From: Cheiracanthium punctorium
Lineage: Eukaryota > Arthropoda > Arachnida > Araneae > Cheiracanthiidae
Reading direction: 5' to 3'
Assembly: GCA_038373885.1 (NCBI GenBank)
Contig: JAWZYV010000772.1
Location: 1 to 64,000, forward strand
Length of the DNA: 64,000 nt
Under the pieces are notes generated by a model, which did no database searches, was not told the origin of the DNA, and worked only from the letters and a program-made list of their open reading frames with translations. Positions 11,431-23,589 of this stretch are shown here, in pieces. Made by a program: the position numbers and the translations under genes. The number at the start of each line of letters is the position of its first letter. Positions within the stretch are counted from its first letter, which is position 1.

Positions 11431-12224
11431 GGTATTGTAGTCAGTTGAATATTTAATAAGAGCAACTAAAGATTAGAGCTAAAAGAGCGTATTAGAGCAA
11501 CTAAAAATTTTGAGGAAAACCTGGATTAAAATGAACAAACAAATTAAGTATAACTCTTTCAACTTGAAGCTACATGAAACACCTCGCTACGCCAATATGA
11601 TGAATCTATAGCAGTAATAAAAAGACTTTGTAGGGAAAATTAAATTGCCAATTACAAATATCAGTATGGAGCAAACTCACAGGTTTTAGTTAAGTGAATG
11701 ATTTTGACTTATATGAGATTACATTACGGACAAAGCTCTAGAAATCTCAAATATGTAAGAGGGGCTGCAATTTTTCAGTCTTTACTGTTATTTATGATTA
11801 ATATACTACTGAGTTATATAAATGTTTGAGGACTTCGTAAAATACAGCAATAAGATTTAGGAATATTGCTCACAAATGTAAAAATAATTCTAATCTGATA
11901 AGCAGAAGACCGCGAACTTAGTAATTTTATTACCTAACTAAAAATTACGAGTTGAATTTTAAATAATGGCACTAATTTTATGATGTAGAAATAAGACATT
12001 TTGAAGGTGAAGAGTTTTGCCTGTAAAACTTGTAAATCTCTTTTGATCGCGAGTAACATGACAAAGTTTTTGAGTCATCATATTGCAATTGCGCAATATT
12101 TCATTTCACTTAAGTATCTGTAATGCAAACTTTACACAATTATTGAAAACCTTTTCCATTTTTTGAGATTAACATTACTGGAATTATTTCTATTTATATG
12201 TGTAAGAAAAATATTCGTTTAATA
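11431..12224. other. AT-rich stretch, possible body of the following Helitron
   Basis: Nothing is recognised except its position directly before a Helitron-type 3' end. I could not find the 5' end, so the extent of that element is unknown. Confidence 0.35.
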
Positions 12225-12251
12225 CCGTGCAAAGCGCGGGTACGCAGCTAG
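12225..12251 (+). mobile_element. Helitron 3' terminus
   Basis: CCGTGCAAAGCGCGG at 12225-12239 folds into a 6-bp stem (one G-T pair) with an AAA loop. Eight bases later the sequence reads CTAG (12248-12251) followed by T. A small GC-rich hairpin just before a terminal CTRR, inserted before T, is the known Helitron end structure. The rolling-circle transposase is not in the window. Confidence 0.65.
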
Positions 12252-12700
12252 TGCTAAAATAAATCTATTAAAAACGCCTTAAATATTTGTAATAAATTCT
12301 TATAGTCTTCAAAATACACCTCTAGATAATATAATAAATTTAAATTAACTGGTTTTAATAATACAGAAACATTTTAAGAAGTGAATAAACTAGACAGATA
12401 ATTAAAAACTGGATCGGTTGGTTTTCGCATGCATATAAGTGTAGATTTAACTGCGCTTTACAAACATATAAAAGATGTCGCTCTCCCAAACTTCAGACAG
12501 AGCGCACAGACCTAGGCAAAATTTAAGAGTGTCATAAATTTCTGAAACGTTTCTCAGTGAGTTTATTCCATTAGAAGTTACATCGCTGTACCATCCCTCA
12601 GGTGACGGCGCGTAAGAAGTTCCAATTCTGAATCTTTCCCGTGTTATTATTCCATAAAATAACATAAAACTTTTATTTTACTGGCTAAAAACTTTCCTTC
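12252..12700. other. Unassigned; 72-codon minus-strand open frame
   Basis: The minus strand is open at 12447-12665. Its residue mix (many polar and aromatic residues, no AT-driven runs) is more protein-like than most frames here, but I recognise no domain and see no splice context. It could be an exon fragment, a repeat fragment or chance. Confidence 0.3.
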
Positions 12701-13720
12701 CTCTCCCACTTGGGTTAAAACCGGAACCGCCCTCCCTTTCCGACTTTAATTCTTTGCGCAAACTGCTCGAAGAGAGAGGAGTACCTTTCCATCTTCCATG
12801 CACGTGCACGTTTGCCGGTCGTTACGACGCAATCCTTTTTGCACGTAAAACCCTCGCACATGCTTTATTGGGGGGTGGCCCATTAAAGCATTCGCGTTCG
12901 ACAAACGGTGGAGCGATTACCCCCCTCGTTTCGAAATTCGGGGGAGAAGGGGGGTCGCTGTGCTGCTGCTTGGTGCTGCTGCCTTGTCTTGCCTTGCCTG
13001 CCGAAGCAGCGCAGAGGTTGACTCTGCAAATTTTATGAACTGGATGCATCGGGAAGAGAGGGGTGGGAGTGGGGTGGGTGGCTGGGGCGGTACGTGACGC
13101 CTCCGAATTTGGAGCAATTACGCACCAACACGTAGGGCGCTTAAACTTGCAAATGAGTTTACGAAGCAAAGAAACATACGGTCTCCAGCCGAATTAAAAC
13201 GAAGCTGTATTTTCCAAAATTAGAGTTAATACTAATATAAAGCGGCACGTGTTTTCGTATTAACTGGCGTTCCCTTTTTGAAGCCGAAGTCAGTAATTGA
13301 ATCAAAGCTTTGGTTTTGATGATGGCATGAGGATCGCGTTTCTATCCATCTTCTGGGCGTCATCCTAGAGCCAGGAGAATTTTGCCTTTCAAAAATTTCC
13401 TTCTCTCAAACACACACTTTTCGCTAATAATAAGGAGACGGGGGAAATGACAGGGCCGGCTGGAATTTCATTTTTAGAATGGATGTATCGGGTTTTGGGG
13501 AAGTCTTCTTCTGGGGCTGCAGTTAATTGCGTTTTCCCGATCCACAGCTAACTCGGTTTGCAACGAATAAATGCAAGGTAGTTATCCAATCGCGCCATCA
13601 AGTACTTTTGCCCCGGTTTCTAAATTCCTAATCGGGTTTGAAAAGATCCGCAGCTTTCGGAAAGAATCGGCCTTCACGTATAAGTAAGTGCATGATATCC
13701 GATCTTCATTTATGTCACAT
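12700..13720. promoter_or_regulatory. GC-balanced island 2, candidate regulatory DNA
   Basis: About 1 kb with clearly higher GC, including G- and C-rich tracts at 12930-13100, and no visible terminal repeats. Overlapping frames on both strands (12754-13038 plus, 12822-13169 minus at 115 codons, 12917-13117 minus) are open together, which is typical of GC-rich non-coding DNA. No domain is recognised. A CpG-type promoter or enhancer is possible but not shown. Confidence 0.25.
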
Positions 13721-15560
13721 TCAGTTACGTCTTTTGGTTTGCTCTTTGCTTGTTTGTTCTCTTTCTTGTTGGCCCAAAATCAAAATTTTCTATCTACAAA
13801 CGCAATAGCTGACGACAGTGTTTGCCTTTTCATGTAAGTTAAAACAGGCTATTGAAAACTTGGCAAATTTTTTTACTGTAATGCTCAGTTTTCTTAAGGT
13901 AACACTTTCATTGTATTATAAAACTATTTATAATATAAGTGTTCTTTTCTTGCATATTTTTGTTTATAGTAGCTGAAATTGAAGTACTCATCTTTCCCGC
14001 TTACACGAAATAGTTTGCACATGAAAAATGACCATTTGCTTTACATTTACCTAGAGCACTTCAAGATTTCTCAATAACTTTACACATGTAACGCATCGTT
14101 TACTTGCAGAGAATCTTGTTGTGTGTAATCCACCCTTCTAGGGAAATATTATGCTGGTGCAATGAATATCGTTGCTGGGATCACCAATAGTGATCTCTCC
14201 TGTGTTCTTCGATTTCCCCATCATCATCATCTACAATATTTTGGACACCAGTTAATTTATTATTAATTAATACCACATCGAAAACATCCGAAAAACATAA
14301 ATCCCATAGAGCAAGCCTGATTGCTCTCATGCAGACCGACCCTATAACGAGGCAATAGGAACTCAAATTTGCTCTTAAAGACAAATGTGGCAGATATCCC
14401 TAAGCCATGGTTAGTCGAACTAAGTTACAAGAGAGTTGAGTATACGATATTCAAGGTACCACAGAATGCAATGGAGTGCGCGTTATTGTACGCTGAATCC
14501 ATGCAAGTCCGTGACCCACTTTAAGTCTTCGGTGCAGTTCCTATCTATTTCGGAAGATTGCAATATTCGGACCTCCACCTTCAGAAGAGGATATAAACTT
14601 CAGATAACTCCGAACAGCACCTTAGGGTCTGTGAACTATAATGTCCTGACAAGCAAGCTCTGTTCAACATTTTCGAGGAGAGTCCGCTTGACTGGGAAAC
14701 GAATTCTGTATTGGAAAACCTGTATTCGAATCTAGCCTGTTCAATATCTATCATATGTACATGCCAAACGTGAACTTTTATTCTGTGGGATACTACATCC
14801 TCTCATTGGGTAGGATGACTAGTGGGAGAGGATAAGAAACCAAGAATGACCAAAACTTGGCATTGCCCTAAATAGTGGAGAACACCGAACTTCTGCGTTT
14901 TGGAGAATTCTTCAGGTTAACGTCAATAGATTGAAAGTAATTTATTACAGCTGAGCCGTCTGCTATGGCACTCTGATCAATTGCTTAGAGCAAAGGTTTT
15001 TGCAAAATTTGCGAGAGAGAAGAAATGTCAAGAAAAGAAAAGTATAAGAAAGCCATTGATATGCCCAATGCCTGCTGCACACTCTGCAAGTACCCGGAAA
15101 ATAGCATAGAGGCAGAAATCTAGAGCCGCAAATGCCCATACAAGTAAACTGGCAACAGGCTCTAATTTGTATGATATTTCTCTTGAGGTTTTACAGATTA
15201 AACAAGTTTTGAAGTATTTCTGTCACACTTGAAGGTACAAATGTCACTTCAGACGATCCAGACAAAGAAAAGTTTATACCGTAGACGCGCCTATAATACT
15301 GTAGATACGTTTTGTGTTATGCGAATCCGTGTTGTATGTGTCACATGTGCATCATCAGCACTGTCAACAGGCAGTACAAAAGCATCTGTCTCATTCATCC
15401 GCCGTGTTGTACGAGCCTTTGTTAGGGTGTTACAGGAAAAAGATCACAAATTTTCCTCTGTGTTATATGAATCTGTCTTACATGAACTGGTTTATGGGGG
15501 TGGGAGGGTTACTGTATCATGTTATGGCCAAAAATATAAAATAAAATACTGTACATTAAT
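13721..15560. other. Mixed-composition stretch, possibly old transposon debris
   Basis: The part at 14150-15130 is less AT-rich than the background and has short open frames (14181-14384 minus, 14436-14735 plus) without recognisable domains. At 15310-15345 and 15458-15488 there are two diverged copies of a TGTGTTATRYGAATC motif inside a 115-codon frame (15229-15576). I cannot assign a family. A decayed transposon or pseudogene fits as well as anything. Confidence 0.3.
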
Positions 15561-17369
15561 TAAAAACAAAACATAATTGTAATGCATTGTTTTGTCTAAC
15601 ATTTTTTAAGTTATAGAATGAATACCTCATAAATAACATCATATGATGTGGATAACTGTTTAATTTTTTTATGAGTGTGTAGTTCGCAAAACATGAGTCA
15701 TGTATAAGCGCAGTCAGGCTGCAGACTACTAAATTTTACCTAGTAAAAGAATCTAAATATTGTTGATGCTTTAAATGTAGAAAAACCTGCATGAAACATT
15801 CGATGATCTGTGTATACTTTGATGCCGAAAATGCAACTTTTTTGTGTAACTATTATGGCCCTGTTGTAAATGGAAATGATCGTGACGTAACTTTTAAGTA
15901 ATTATCACCCTTATTAAGCACCTAATGCAATTTCAAACTCATTACATAAAAATGACGTTGAATTCACTAGCAAAAGTGCAATTTGAATAAATAACTAATT
16001 TCAAATTTTGCTTTAAACACTACAATTACAATAGTGACAGAATCCGTTATTGCCACTGATGTTGTCAAATTCAATATTCAAACGTTAACTGAAGTCATTT
16101 CTAGACTTCGAACAGAAAAATACAAATACATAAATACAAAACAAATAGAACATGAACGGAAGTCATTTCTAGGCACAGTTGTTCTCAGCCCACTGGAATC
16201 CATTATCCTTTCCGGATAATGGATTCCGGTGGATTACTTCAAACATCATGATAGTAGCAAATAATTTCACATTGTATTCTGAATTCTTTGAGAGAGCGTT
16301 TGTTTTGCTTATAATCTCAATATTGATAGAATTCCGCAAATTCTGAATTCCGATTTATTAAAAATACTTTGAGTTCTTAGTCTCGGAATAAGAAAGTACA
16401 CAAATATTAAGCAAATAGCACATTAATTCACTGGAGATTTAAAAATTCCTGGATTTTTAATTCCACTGTATTTGTAGTAGCTGTTACTTTAGCCTTGTTC
16501 ATAATACAAATCTTTCAATTTTAATCCACGATTTCTTTCAAAGCAGAATTATTCAACGATTCCGTTGCCTAGACGAAGCAAACTATAAACGTATACAACT
16601 CATGCTAATGGAAAACGACCGAGTTTCAAGTTTTTTTTTTTTTTTTTTTTAATATGAAATTTTGATGCAAAAATTAGAAATCGCTCCAAGCTAGTAAAGC
16701 TACAACTAGCTAAATATCATTTCCTTGAAACATAAACATTTAAAATTTGCAATATTTTTAAATATGTAAAACTTACGGAATATCTTGAGTATTTGCCTCC
16801 AATTGCGGTTTTTCATAATTTAGCGACATACGTATGGGTATTCATCATTCCCCGTTAAAGTTGAAAACAAAGCAGTTCTCCATATTCTTTATTTGCTAGA
16901 AACTGTGGAACAGCTTGGATATTTGCCCTCAATGGCGAAATTTCATTATTTGTCGATTTACGAATACGCATAATCGATGTAATTTCCTTTTAAGACTACC
17001 ATTAAAACAGCTCCCTATATATTCTATTGCACACTGTTGGTAGTTTGGCACATTTATCATTGCGAAATATATCATCTCGCCTTGGTGGCAAACATCCAAG
17101 ATATACCAAAATTGCTATAATGGCATAATTTATAACTTTAATAAGTATTCATCAATATCGCATCCCTTCACTCTTCTGTACCAAGATTTCTTTAAACACT
17201 TTTTTTTTTTTTTTTTTGTAACGAGCAGGTGAGTAGGTTAAAACAATGCACCAAATGTATTTCTTTCATTCAATCATTGCCATAAATGTAGTGTGGGATC
17301 TATTGTGTGAACTCTTGTAAAAAGAAATATAAGAGACCTTTTCGATAGACAGCATGCTACCAAGAATAT
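15561..17369. other. AT-rich stretch, no gene seen
   Basis: It contains a 19-bp hairpin at 16190-16232 and T-runs at 16631-16650 and about 17200-17217. I see no other feature. Confidence 0.5.
16190..16232. repeat. Inverted repeat, 19-bp arms
   Basis: CCACTGGAATCCATTATCC at 16190-16208 is repeated in reverse at 16214-16232 with one mismatch and a 5-base loop. It could be the tip of a foldback element or an extruding hairpin. No flanking duplication was recognised. Confidence 0.85.
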
Positions 17370-17820
17370 CAGTATGAGTGTAAAAGAACTATTTGTGATA
17401 TATGCATAAAAAGTAGCCTATAAAGCTCAGGGACTTACCAGTGGCTGAGAGGTTCTGCTCTCGAAACTTGCAGGCGGGAGGTGGCATGTTCAAACCCCGC
17501 TCGCGCCTGTCGGCCAAGCCGTTTGGAGTTTTCCATGGTTTTCTCCGAAACCTCGCGTAAATACGGTCAAGGGTTCCTTAGAAAGTCCCCACAGATGGCA
17601 TTCCCCATATAGGCCTAGGGCCCTAGTGCATTTAATCGACTTTAATCCACAAACAAAAAAACAATAACACTTAGGAGTAGTGTAACTTTCAACCAGTGAA
17701 AAAAGTTCTAGAATCGGTTCAGTAGCTACAAAATATCCATAGAGCGGAATGTATTAGAACTATTTTGAGTGTCTTTGTAAAAGAATTATTTATGTTATAT
17801 TCATGAAAGGTTGCCTGTAT
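17370..17820. repeat. Direct repeat pair flanking SINE family 1 copy 2
   Basis: A stretch of about 45 bp at 17376-17421 (TGTAAAAGAACTATTTGTG and onward) recurs in diverged form at 17776-17820 (TGTAAAAGAATTATTTATG and onward). The copies lie on either side of the SINE. They are too far from the SINE edges to be its target duplication and are more likely parts of an older repeat. Confidence 0.6.
17436..17611 (+). mobile_element. tRNA-derived SINE, family 1, copy 2
   Basis: Same family as 3449-3689: TACCAGTGGCTGAG start, box-B-like GTTCAAACCCC, then GGAGTTTTCC, CTCGCGTAAATACGG, TTCCTTAGAAAG and GGCATTCCCC. An A-rich tail appears near 17650-17670. I did not find a clean target duplication. The two copies are separated by about 14 kb. 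Confidence 0.75.
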
Positions 17821-18260
17821 GTTAATCCAGGGTATAAGATATTTTCATTCCAATTTTTATCCAAATCCGTTCAGCCATTTTTGTGTGATTCAGTCACAAA
17901 AATCCAGACTCACAAACGTACACATGCATATAATTGGCAGGATTTGGAAATTTATTAACTTTAACAAACACACTTGGAATTTTCTTTCTTATGATTTTTA
18001 ATTTGAGCGTAAAACTAACATAATTTCCATACCTGTTCATGTTTTTCAAATGCACGCGATTCTGCAAATAGAGTTTCTGCTTTACTTCAAAAGCATTAAT
18101 CATTTTGTGCGGCCAAAACTCGCCAAGCATGACCACCTAACACGGTTTTTAATTAATAGTTTCAAAAGTGATTAAAATTTCAAAATTCTCTGCGCATTAC
18201 CGAAGTCATTGGCTTATATGATCAAATTTTCAAAGCTCTGCGTTCTGTAGATTTGCCTGG
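17790..18260 (-). mobile_element. Helitron-like/unclassified repeat fragment R1 (minus)
   Basis: Around 17850-17945, read on the minus strand, lies a start-like stretch (CACAAACGTACACATGCATA on the plus strand) resembling a widespread arthropod repeat class often tied to Helitrons. Next to it, 18017-18260 is the reverse of 21325-21556, sharing CAGAACGCAGAGCTTTGAAA, TGGCGAG and GAATCGCGTGCATTTGAAAA. The frame at 17894-18136 is part of this repeat. Confidence 0.55.
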
Positions 18261-19977
18261 AGAACATCCATTTTTATTATTACAGATAGATTAGTCAAAA
18301 GGTGGTGCTACGCGCTACTAGGCAGATATTCCTAATTCAATTGCTCTTCAGTGTGTATTGAATAACAATCGGATGGTTGGCAATCAAATGTTAAAATCAC
18401 GTTTGCCATAAATTGTTGCAACTTCATTAAGGCAAAAACCAGTTAAGTAACTTCAGAGAGGTAATAAAGTAACACCGTCCTGCTAAAATATACTTTTTGA
18501 AACATTGTTTTAATTTTCAACAAGTACGGATTTTCATGTTATTTTTAGTGTGAATTCTTTTTCTTTACATGAAAAGTTCTTTTACCACTTTTTCTCTAGT
18601 GAACTTTGGAAGAATTAGCATCTAGCAGTAGTCTGCTATCAAATTGACGTTCCATTTTCTTGATATAGCCTCTCCAATCTCTATTCCCATACGGCAGTAT
18701 GTTGCGGATATATTACATATCAGAAAATACTATTGTATGCTGTTTATTTATTTATTCATTTTGCGAATAAATAATGCTAATGGAAAAAATAAAACACTAA
18801 AAACATCGAAAATTGTTGAGAAGAAACATCATTTAATGGGATAGGTTTCTTTTCTTACTAGTAGGCTTACTCTGGGGGAGAAATCCTCTCCAGGGTACTT
18901 TATTTGTGTTGGGTTCACTTGGACAAACCTTGATTACGTTTTGGTGCTTGTTTCATGAAACAGTTTAACTAGAATTTTGAAAATGCAACTGGACCAATAA
19001 TTAGACAAAATAATCATATTATTTTAAAAATAACTTGTTTTTCATGCGGATATGCAAAACACAAGAGCAGCCTTTTCCATGTTTAATAACAGGAAAAAAA
19101 AAATGTTTTTGAGTCCGCTTTAAAGAAACAAACTGATTAAAACGGAATTATTAATGAAAAAGCCACGGTTACGTAAATGCCAGTAAAAATATCCAGAAAC
19201 TCGAGGAGAGAAAAAAATAAGAAAACTAACTGGAACGTGCTGGCGTAAGACAAAGTCAGTTTCCCTCCCATTCGAACCCTTATCTTTCGCTTTGCAGGTG
19301 TAATTCCGGACAAAACATGTCCAGCTTCCAAGAGTCAGCAGTACATCATAACTAAGTCGTAGGCCATAACCACCATTCCTCTGTAGAGCTTTCGATCCGA
19401 TTGTAGCCTTATCGGATCCAAGCCCAGTGTCGGGAGACAGCTATGAATTGTGTGCTCATATTTCCGAAAGCGACATCTCAAGCCGTGAAAGATGGGTTGA
19501 TTTTCTCGGTATATAATTTTGCAGTTTGTGCTGAAGTCTTTTTTTCCTTTTTTAAAAAAAAAAAAAAACTCCGGGGGGAAATTATCTGCTTGTGCTCATT
19601 TATTTTCACGTTCTAATGTTTATGATTGAAGGTGGTGTAAAATTTCATGTGACAAAAATGTTATGGTTTAATTATTTTTTCCCCTGTTTCTTTTTCATCT
19701 ATCAGGAGTTCTTGATTTATAGTTTACCGGGGAATTGTGTAGACTTGTAACAATTTTTGACGCAATTTTATTTTTTAAATCGTTTTGAGACGTGTTCTTG
19801 ATTACGATTTGTCTGTCTGCCCGCCCGTTTATTCGTACATGAATTACTACAAAAATTATATAGGTTATTGCTATGTATACTGTATCATGTCTCCTTTGGA
19901 AAATGCTAGTTGTGACATGCTTTTTACGGGAGGATCCAAAAGAACTTTAAATACATGACGTTTTGTGGACAGTTATT
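18261..19977. other. AT-rich stretch, no gene seen
   Basis: Open frames are short and featureless. Around 19240-19500 the composition is more balanced, without a recognised motif. Confidence 0.45.
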
Positions 19978-19985
19978 GTTTAAAG

Positions 19986-20329
19986 CAGTGGTTCCCAACC
20001 GGCGGTACGCGCTCCCCTTGGGGGACAAAGAGCGTTTGCTATGGGGGCGCGAATAAAACTAGCAAAGAGCAAGTGGTGAAGCAAATTTTTAAAAATCATA
20101 TTATTTATTGTTAATTTTACTCCAAAATATAAATATTTTTGTTTAAAATGTGTATTCAAACTTTACTGATAACATTATTTTGTAGAAAAGCAACTAAATG
20201 CTCATTGTTGAAGAATTAAAAAAGTGTATGTATGCTGAAGAATACAGGGGGACGACAGCATAAGTTATCATTTGTTGTGTGCGTGCATGAGGGTGGCGGG
20301 GCACAATGTCAAAAGGTTGTGAACCATTG
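19986..20329 (+). mobile_element. hAT MITE, family H1, copy 2
   Basis: Starts CAGTGGTTCCCAACC and ends, reversed, CAATGGTTCACAACC. It shares interior blocks with the 8414-8808 copy, such as AAACTTTACTGATAACATTA. The flanking octamers GTTTAAAG (19978-19985) and GATTAAAA (20330-20337) agree at 6 of 8 positions, fitting a decayed target duplication. Confidence 0.88.
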
Positions 20330-20957
20330 GATTAAAACGTGTTTTTGGAGATAGATGCATATTTAAAACAAAACAAAATGTAGGTGTATTAAGGAACACA
20401 ATGTGATGCTCTCCATTGAAAGTAGTGCGTGTGATATTTGTAGTTCTCTTCTACAGGAGCATTCAGTTCCAATAAATTACGTCTATGGTAATTCAGAAAC
20501 GTTAATCCATTTCAAACACAAAGCAATAAACGTTTATAAATATTTACTCTACACTTAAAGGATAAAAACAATACTTAAAATTGTTTTACAATGTCTCACG
20601 TAATTACATTAACAGAGAGATATAGCTTTTCTGAGGTTCTCTCCGAAATCTCACCAAGCTTGACGAAAATACTTCGTCAAATTTGACGAAAGAAGAGTAA
20701 TATGTTAAAAAGCGTTTTCTAATGTATATATTTCGCATGATTTACCGTTCTTTTTAACACTCTCCATCGATTTAGAAAAAAAGTTCTTATGATTTCGGTT
20801 TCTCTCTCTGAATACAGTAAGGTCTGGATTACTGCGTCATTTTATATTAATAATTTTATGCCATGAACTCTTCTGAAGATAAAGCATGTAAACAGTAACT
20901 TTTATATAGAAAACAAAGGGAGCCGGAAATTCTTGTACATGACAGTCCATGGACAAT
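20330..20957. other. AT-rich stretch, no gene seen
   Basis: No open frame of note. A small inverted motif (TTCGTCAA with TTGACGAA) lies near 20660-20695. Confidence 0.5.
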
Positions 20958-21556
20958 CATCCTTACTAATATTTTAAAAACGAAAGTGAGTTTGCTTGTT
21001 TGTTACACTTTCACGCCTAAACCACTCAATCCATAAAGATGAATTTTGGTCTAGAGATAGATGGAAACCTGGAGACGGCTATAGGCTACTTAGAATTTTA
21101 GATTTTAATTACTTTTTTAATTATTAATTAAAAACCGTTTATAAGTTGCCATGCCTGGCGAGTTTCGCCCGTATGAAATAATTAATGATTTGAGCTAACA
21201 GGAATGCTATTACTTCAATGAAGAATCGCGTGCATTTGAAAAACATTAAATACCACGGAAATTATGCCAGTTTTATGCCAAATCTATCTAGCTCTAATAA
21301 TTAAAATGAATGTTCTTCAGACAAATGTACAGAACGCAGAGCTTTGAAAATTTGAGCATATAAGTCCATGACTTCGGTAATGCGCACCTGATTTTCAGAA
21401 TTTTGAAATTTTAATTACTTTTTAAACTATTAATTAAAAATTAGGTGGCCATGCTTGGCGAGTTTCGCCCGTATCAAATGATTCATGTTTTGAGATAACA
21501 TGAATGCTATTACTTCCATGAAGAATCGCGTGCATTTGAAAACATTAAATACAATG
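20958..21556 (+). mobile_element. Helitron-like/unclassified repeat R1 with internal duplication
   Basis: The left part (TTACTAATATTTTAAAAACG at 20962, then GTTACACTTTCACGCC and TAGAGATAGATGGAAACC) belongs to a repeat class common in arthropods and often linked to Helitron ends. A unit containing TGGCGAGTTTCGCCCGTAT and GAATCGCGTGCATTTGAAAA appears twice, at 21093-21258 and 21399-21556. The second copy runs into the Tc1 fossil. Classification is from memory of similar sequence and is tentative. Confidence 0.55.
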
Positions 21557-22535
21557 GTTCGTCTTGGTATCTACAAGACATTGGAAACGATGGGAAGCCA
21601 TATGTATCCTCAACAATTTCCCACAACTCACGACGATTAAGGTCGAACTCAACGATGAAAGGTGGTCGAACACCTCTCTCAGTCAGATACATCATTAATG
21701 TGCTCGATGAGTTTGAAATGATGTGATTTTGGCTAGTAAGCACGTGCAGGTCTCTAGAATTATACTCCAACCATTCCGATACATTTCGGGAACTATGGCA
21801 CAGTACATTGTCTGGTTGAAAGACATTCTCTATAGTGGTATGTCGACAACGAACATACAGGCACAGATGATCGTCAAAAATATCCTAGTAACGTTCGCCT
21901 GTGAGAGATGACGTCACACGTACCAGGGGGTCTCATTTCAGTCGATGTGAATACACCCCAGGGAAGAATGTTACCTCCGCCAGCTTGAAGAGTGGCTTGA
22001 TGGTAGGAAGGATCCATTGCTTCAAGTGATTTACGCCGCACTCGTATTCTGCAGTCGTCATGTACCAAAATGAATCTCGACTCATTACTTCAGGCAACAT
22101 TTTTTCACATTCCGGTGGTCCATAAGCGATGCTCCCATGCCTGATCGTGGCATCTTGATTTGTGCAGTTAGCAGAGGGACTCTCATAGGACGGTGACTCC
22201 TTTACCTCATTGAGAGATGGTTTTGTATGGTGTGGCAGCTTGCACATTGTTATGCACTAGAGTTAAATTGACAGGTGATCTGCTGCGCTGTTGTCCGTTC
22301 ATGCGATGTTACAATGCGAGCTAGCCGACGAAGACTTCGGTCATTCACACGCTGTTGACCCTGGCAGGGGTGGTTTTACCAAATTTGGCGTACTCACGGT
22401 ATATCCTTGACACATTGGTGACTGAAAATCTGTGTATCTGCACTACTTCCTAAATGGAGTGGCCCATTCGTCGTGTCCAGTCGATTTGCCCACGATCAAA
22501 TACGCTTAAATCCGTATGCTTACCAATTTTGCATC
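21540..22535 (-). pseudogene. Tc1-type transposase, degenerate
   Basis: This is a decayed cut-and-paste transposase of the Tc1 branch of Tc1/mariner, which would act on its own terminal repeats in the nucleus. On the minus strand, the N-terminal helix-turn-helix part is visible at about 22535-22380 (DLSVFDRGQI, then VSRIYREYAKFGKTTPAR). The linker, which includes NDRSLRRLARIV, follows. The catalytic part begins near 22068 with RIRVRRKSLEAMDPSYH and AGGGNILPWGVFT, and continues to about 21540 with SEWLEYNSRDL and other decayed Tc1-like stretches. Frameshifts and stops break it into separate frames (21874-22068, 21933-22247, 21510-21770), so it is inactive. Total length fits a full Tc1 open frame of about 340 codons. 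It adjoins the R1 repeat, and I did not identify its terminal inverted repeats. Confidence 0.85.
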
Positions 22536-23589
22536 GGACTATTACTGATTCCGTGAACAGCACTGTCTATTCGGTCAAACTGCTGCTTACTTCCCTTTGT
22601 AAGTCACTTTCAGGCTTAGGCACAGCTTAACATTGACATAAAGCCAGCTGTCCCTAATTCAATTACTCATCAGGGCAAGTGTTTTATAACTAAGATTCTT
22701 TGTGGAGATTATTCCTGAAACCTCCCAAATCTAATAAACAGATGCTATCCACAACAAATGGGAATTCTACAACATATCTTATCCTGTTTTTCAGATTGCG
22801 ATTTTGTTCTTGACTAACAGCAATGGCAAGCTTGAAAATTTATTTGTACGACTTAATGCTTATTGATACTCTCTTTTACGGCTTAAAGAAAAAGATCGTA
22901 GTAGTAACTATTGTTCTAAACAATACATCAATTGATGTCTGGTTTAGATATTCATAAAACTTTCTGATAGTTCTGTAAAAGAATTGTTTGCAAAGACTGC
23001 CATCAAACATGGTTATTTTTCCTCTATAGCATTCTATTTTTCTTTTTTTTTTTTCATTGTGTTGTTTCCATGAATGTATGACAATTTTTGACATTTCTAG
23101 AAGAACTACAACAGAAACTTTAATTTTTCTATTGGTTTCTAGAAGATAAGAGGTAAGGCCTTTCTACTCAGCAAGCCAACAGGTGTGTTCCTTTGATTTT
23201 CTTAATTTACGTATACCTTGAATGTACATTACTAAATTTTTTGTTCAAACAAATAATTTCTGTTTATTAAATAAGTGTTAAAATATTATTTTGAAGGTCA
23301 CAGGAAAAAAAAAAACTTTTAGTCAAAAGTTGAATGTAATTTGTGAAAGCACCAACTGCGGTTATGTATACATTTATTTTTGTAAGTATTAACCACATAT
23401 GCGATGCCATTGTACATTAGGGCAGGTGAAACTTTGACATCGAGTTTAACTAGACAAGAAACGTCTGCAACAAAGTATGCAGAATCTTCTAGAATGATTA
23501 ATTTTACGGGATCTTCACAGGCAGAGAGGCACGCGAACTTTGCCAAACTATCTCCGAGTCCTAGAAAACAGAAAACTGACAACTTAGTG
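22536..23589. other. AT-rich stretch, no gene seen
   Basis: Opposed short frames at 23319-23582 (minus) and 23404-23595 (plus) overlap and neither has a recognised domain. The stretch is otherwise plain. Confidence 0.45.

Noticed and set aside
12822..13169. 115-codon minus-strand open frame
   Set aside because: Overlapping frames on both strands of the same GC-rich stretch are open together, as expected from stop-codon scarcity rather than coding.
15229..15576. 115-codon plus-strand open frame
   Set aside because: It contains a diverged short repeat and no domain, and a second overlapping frame is also open.
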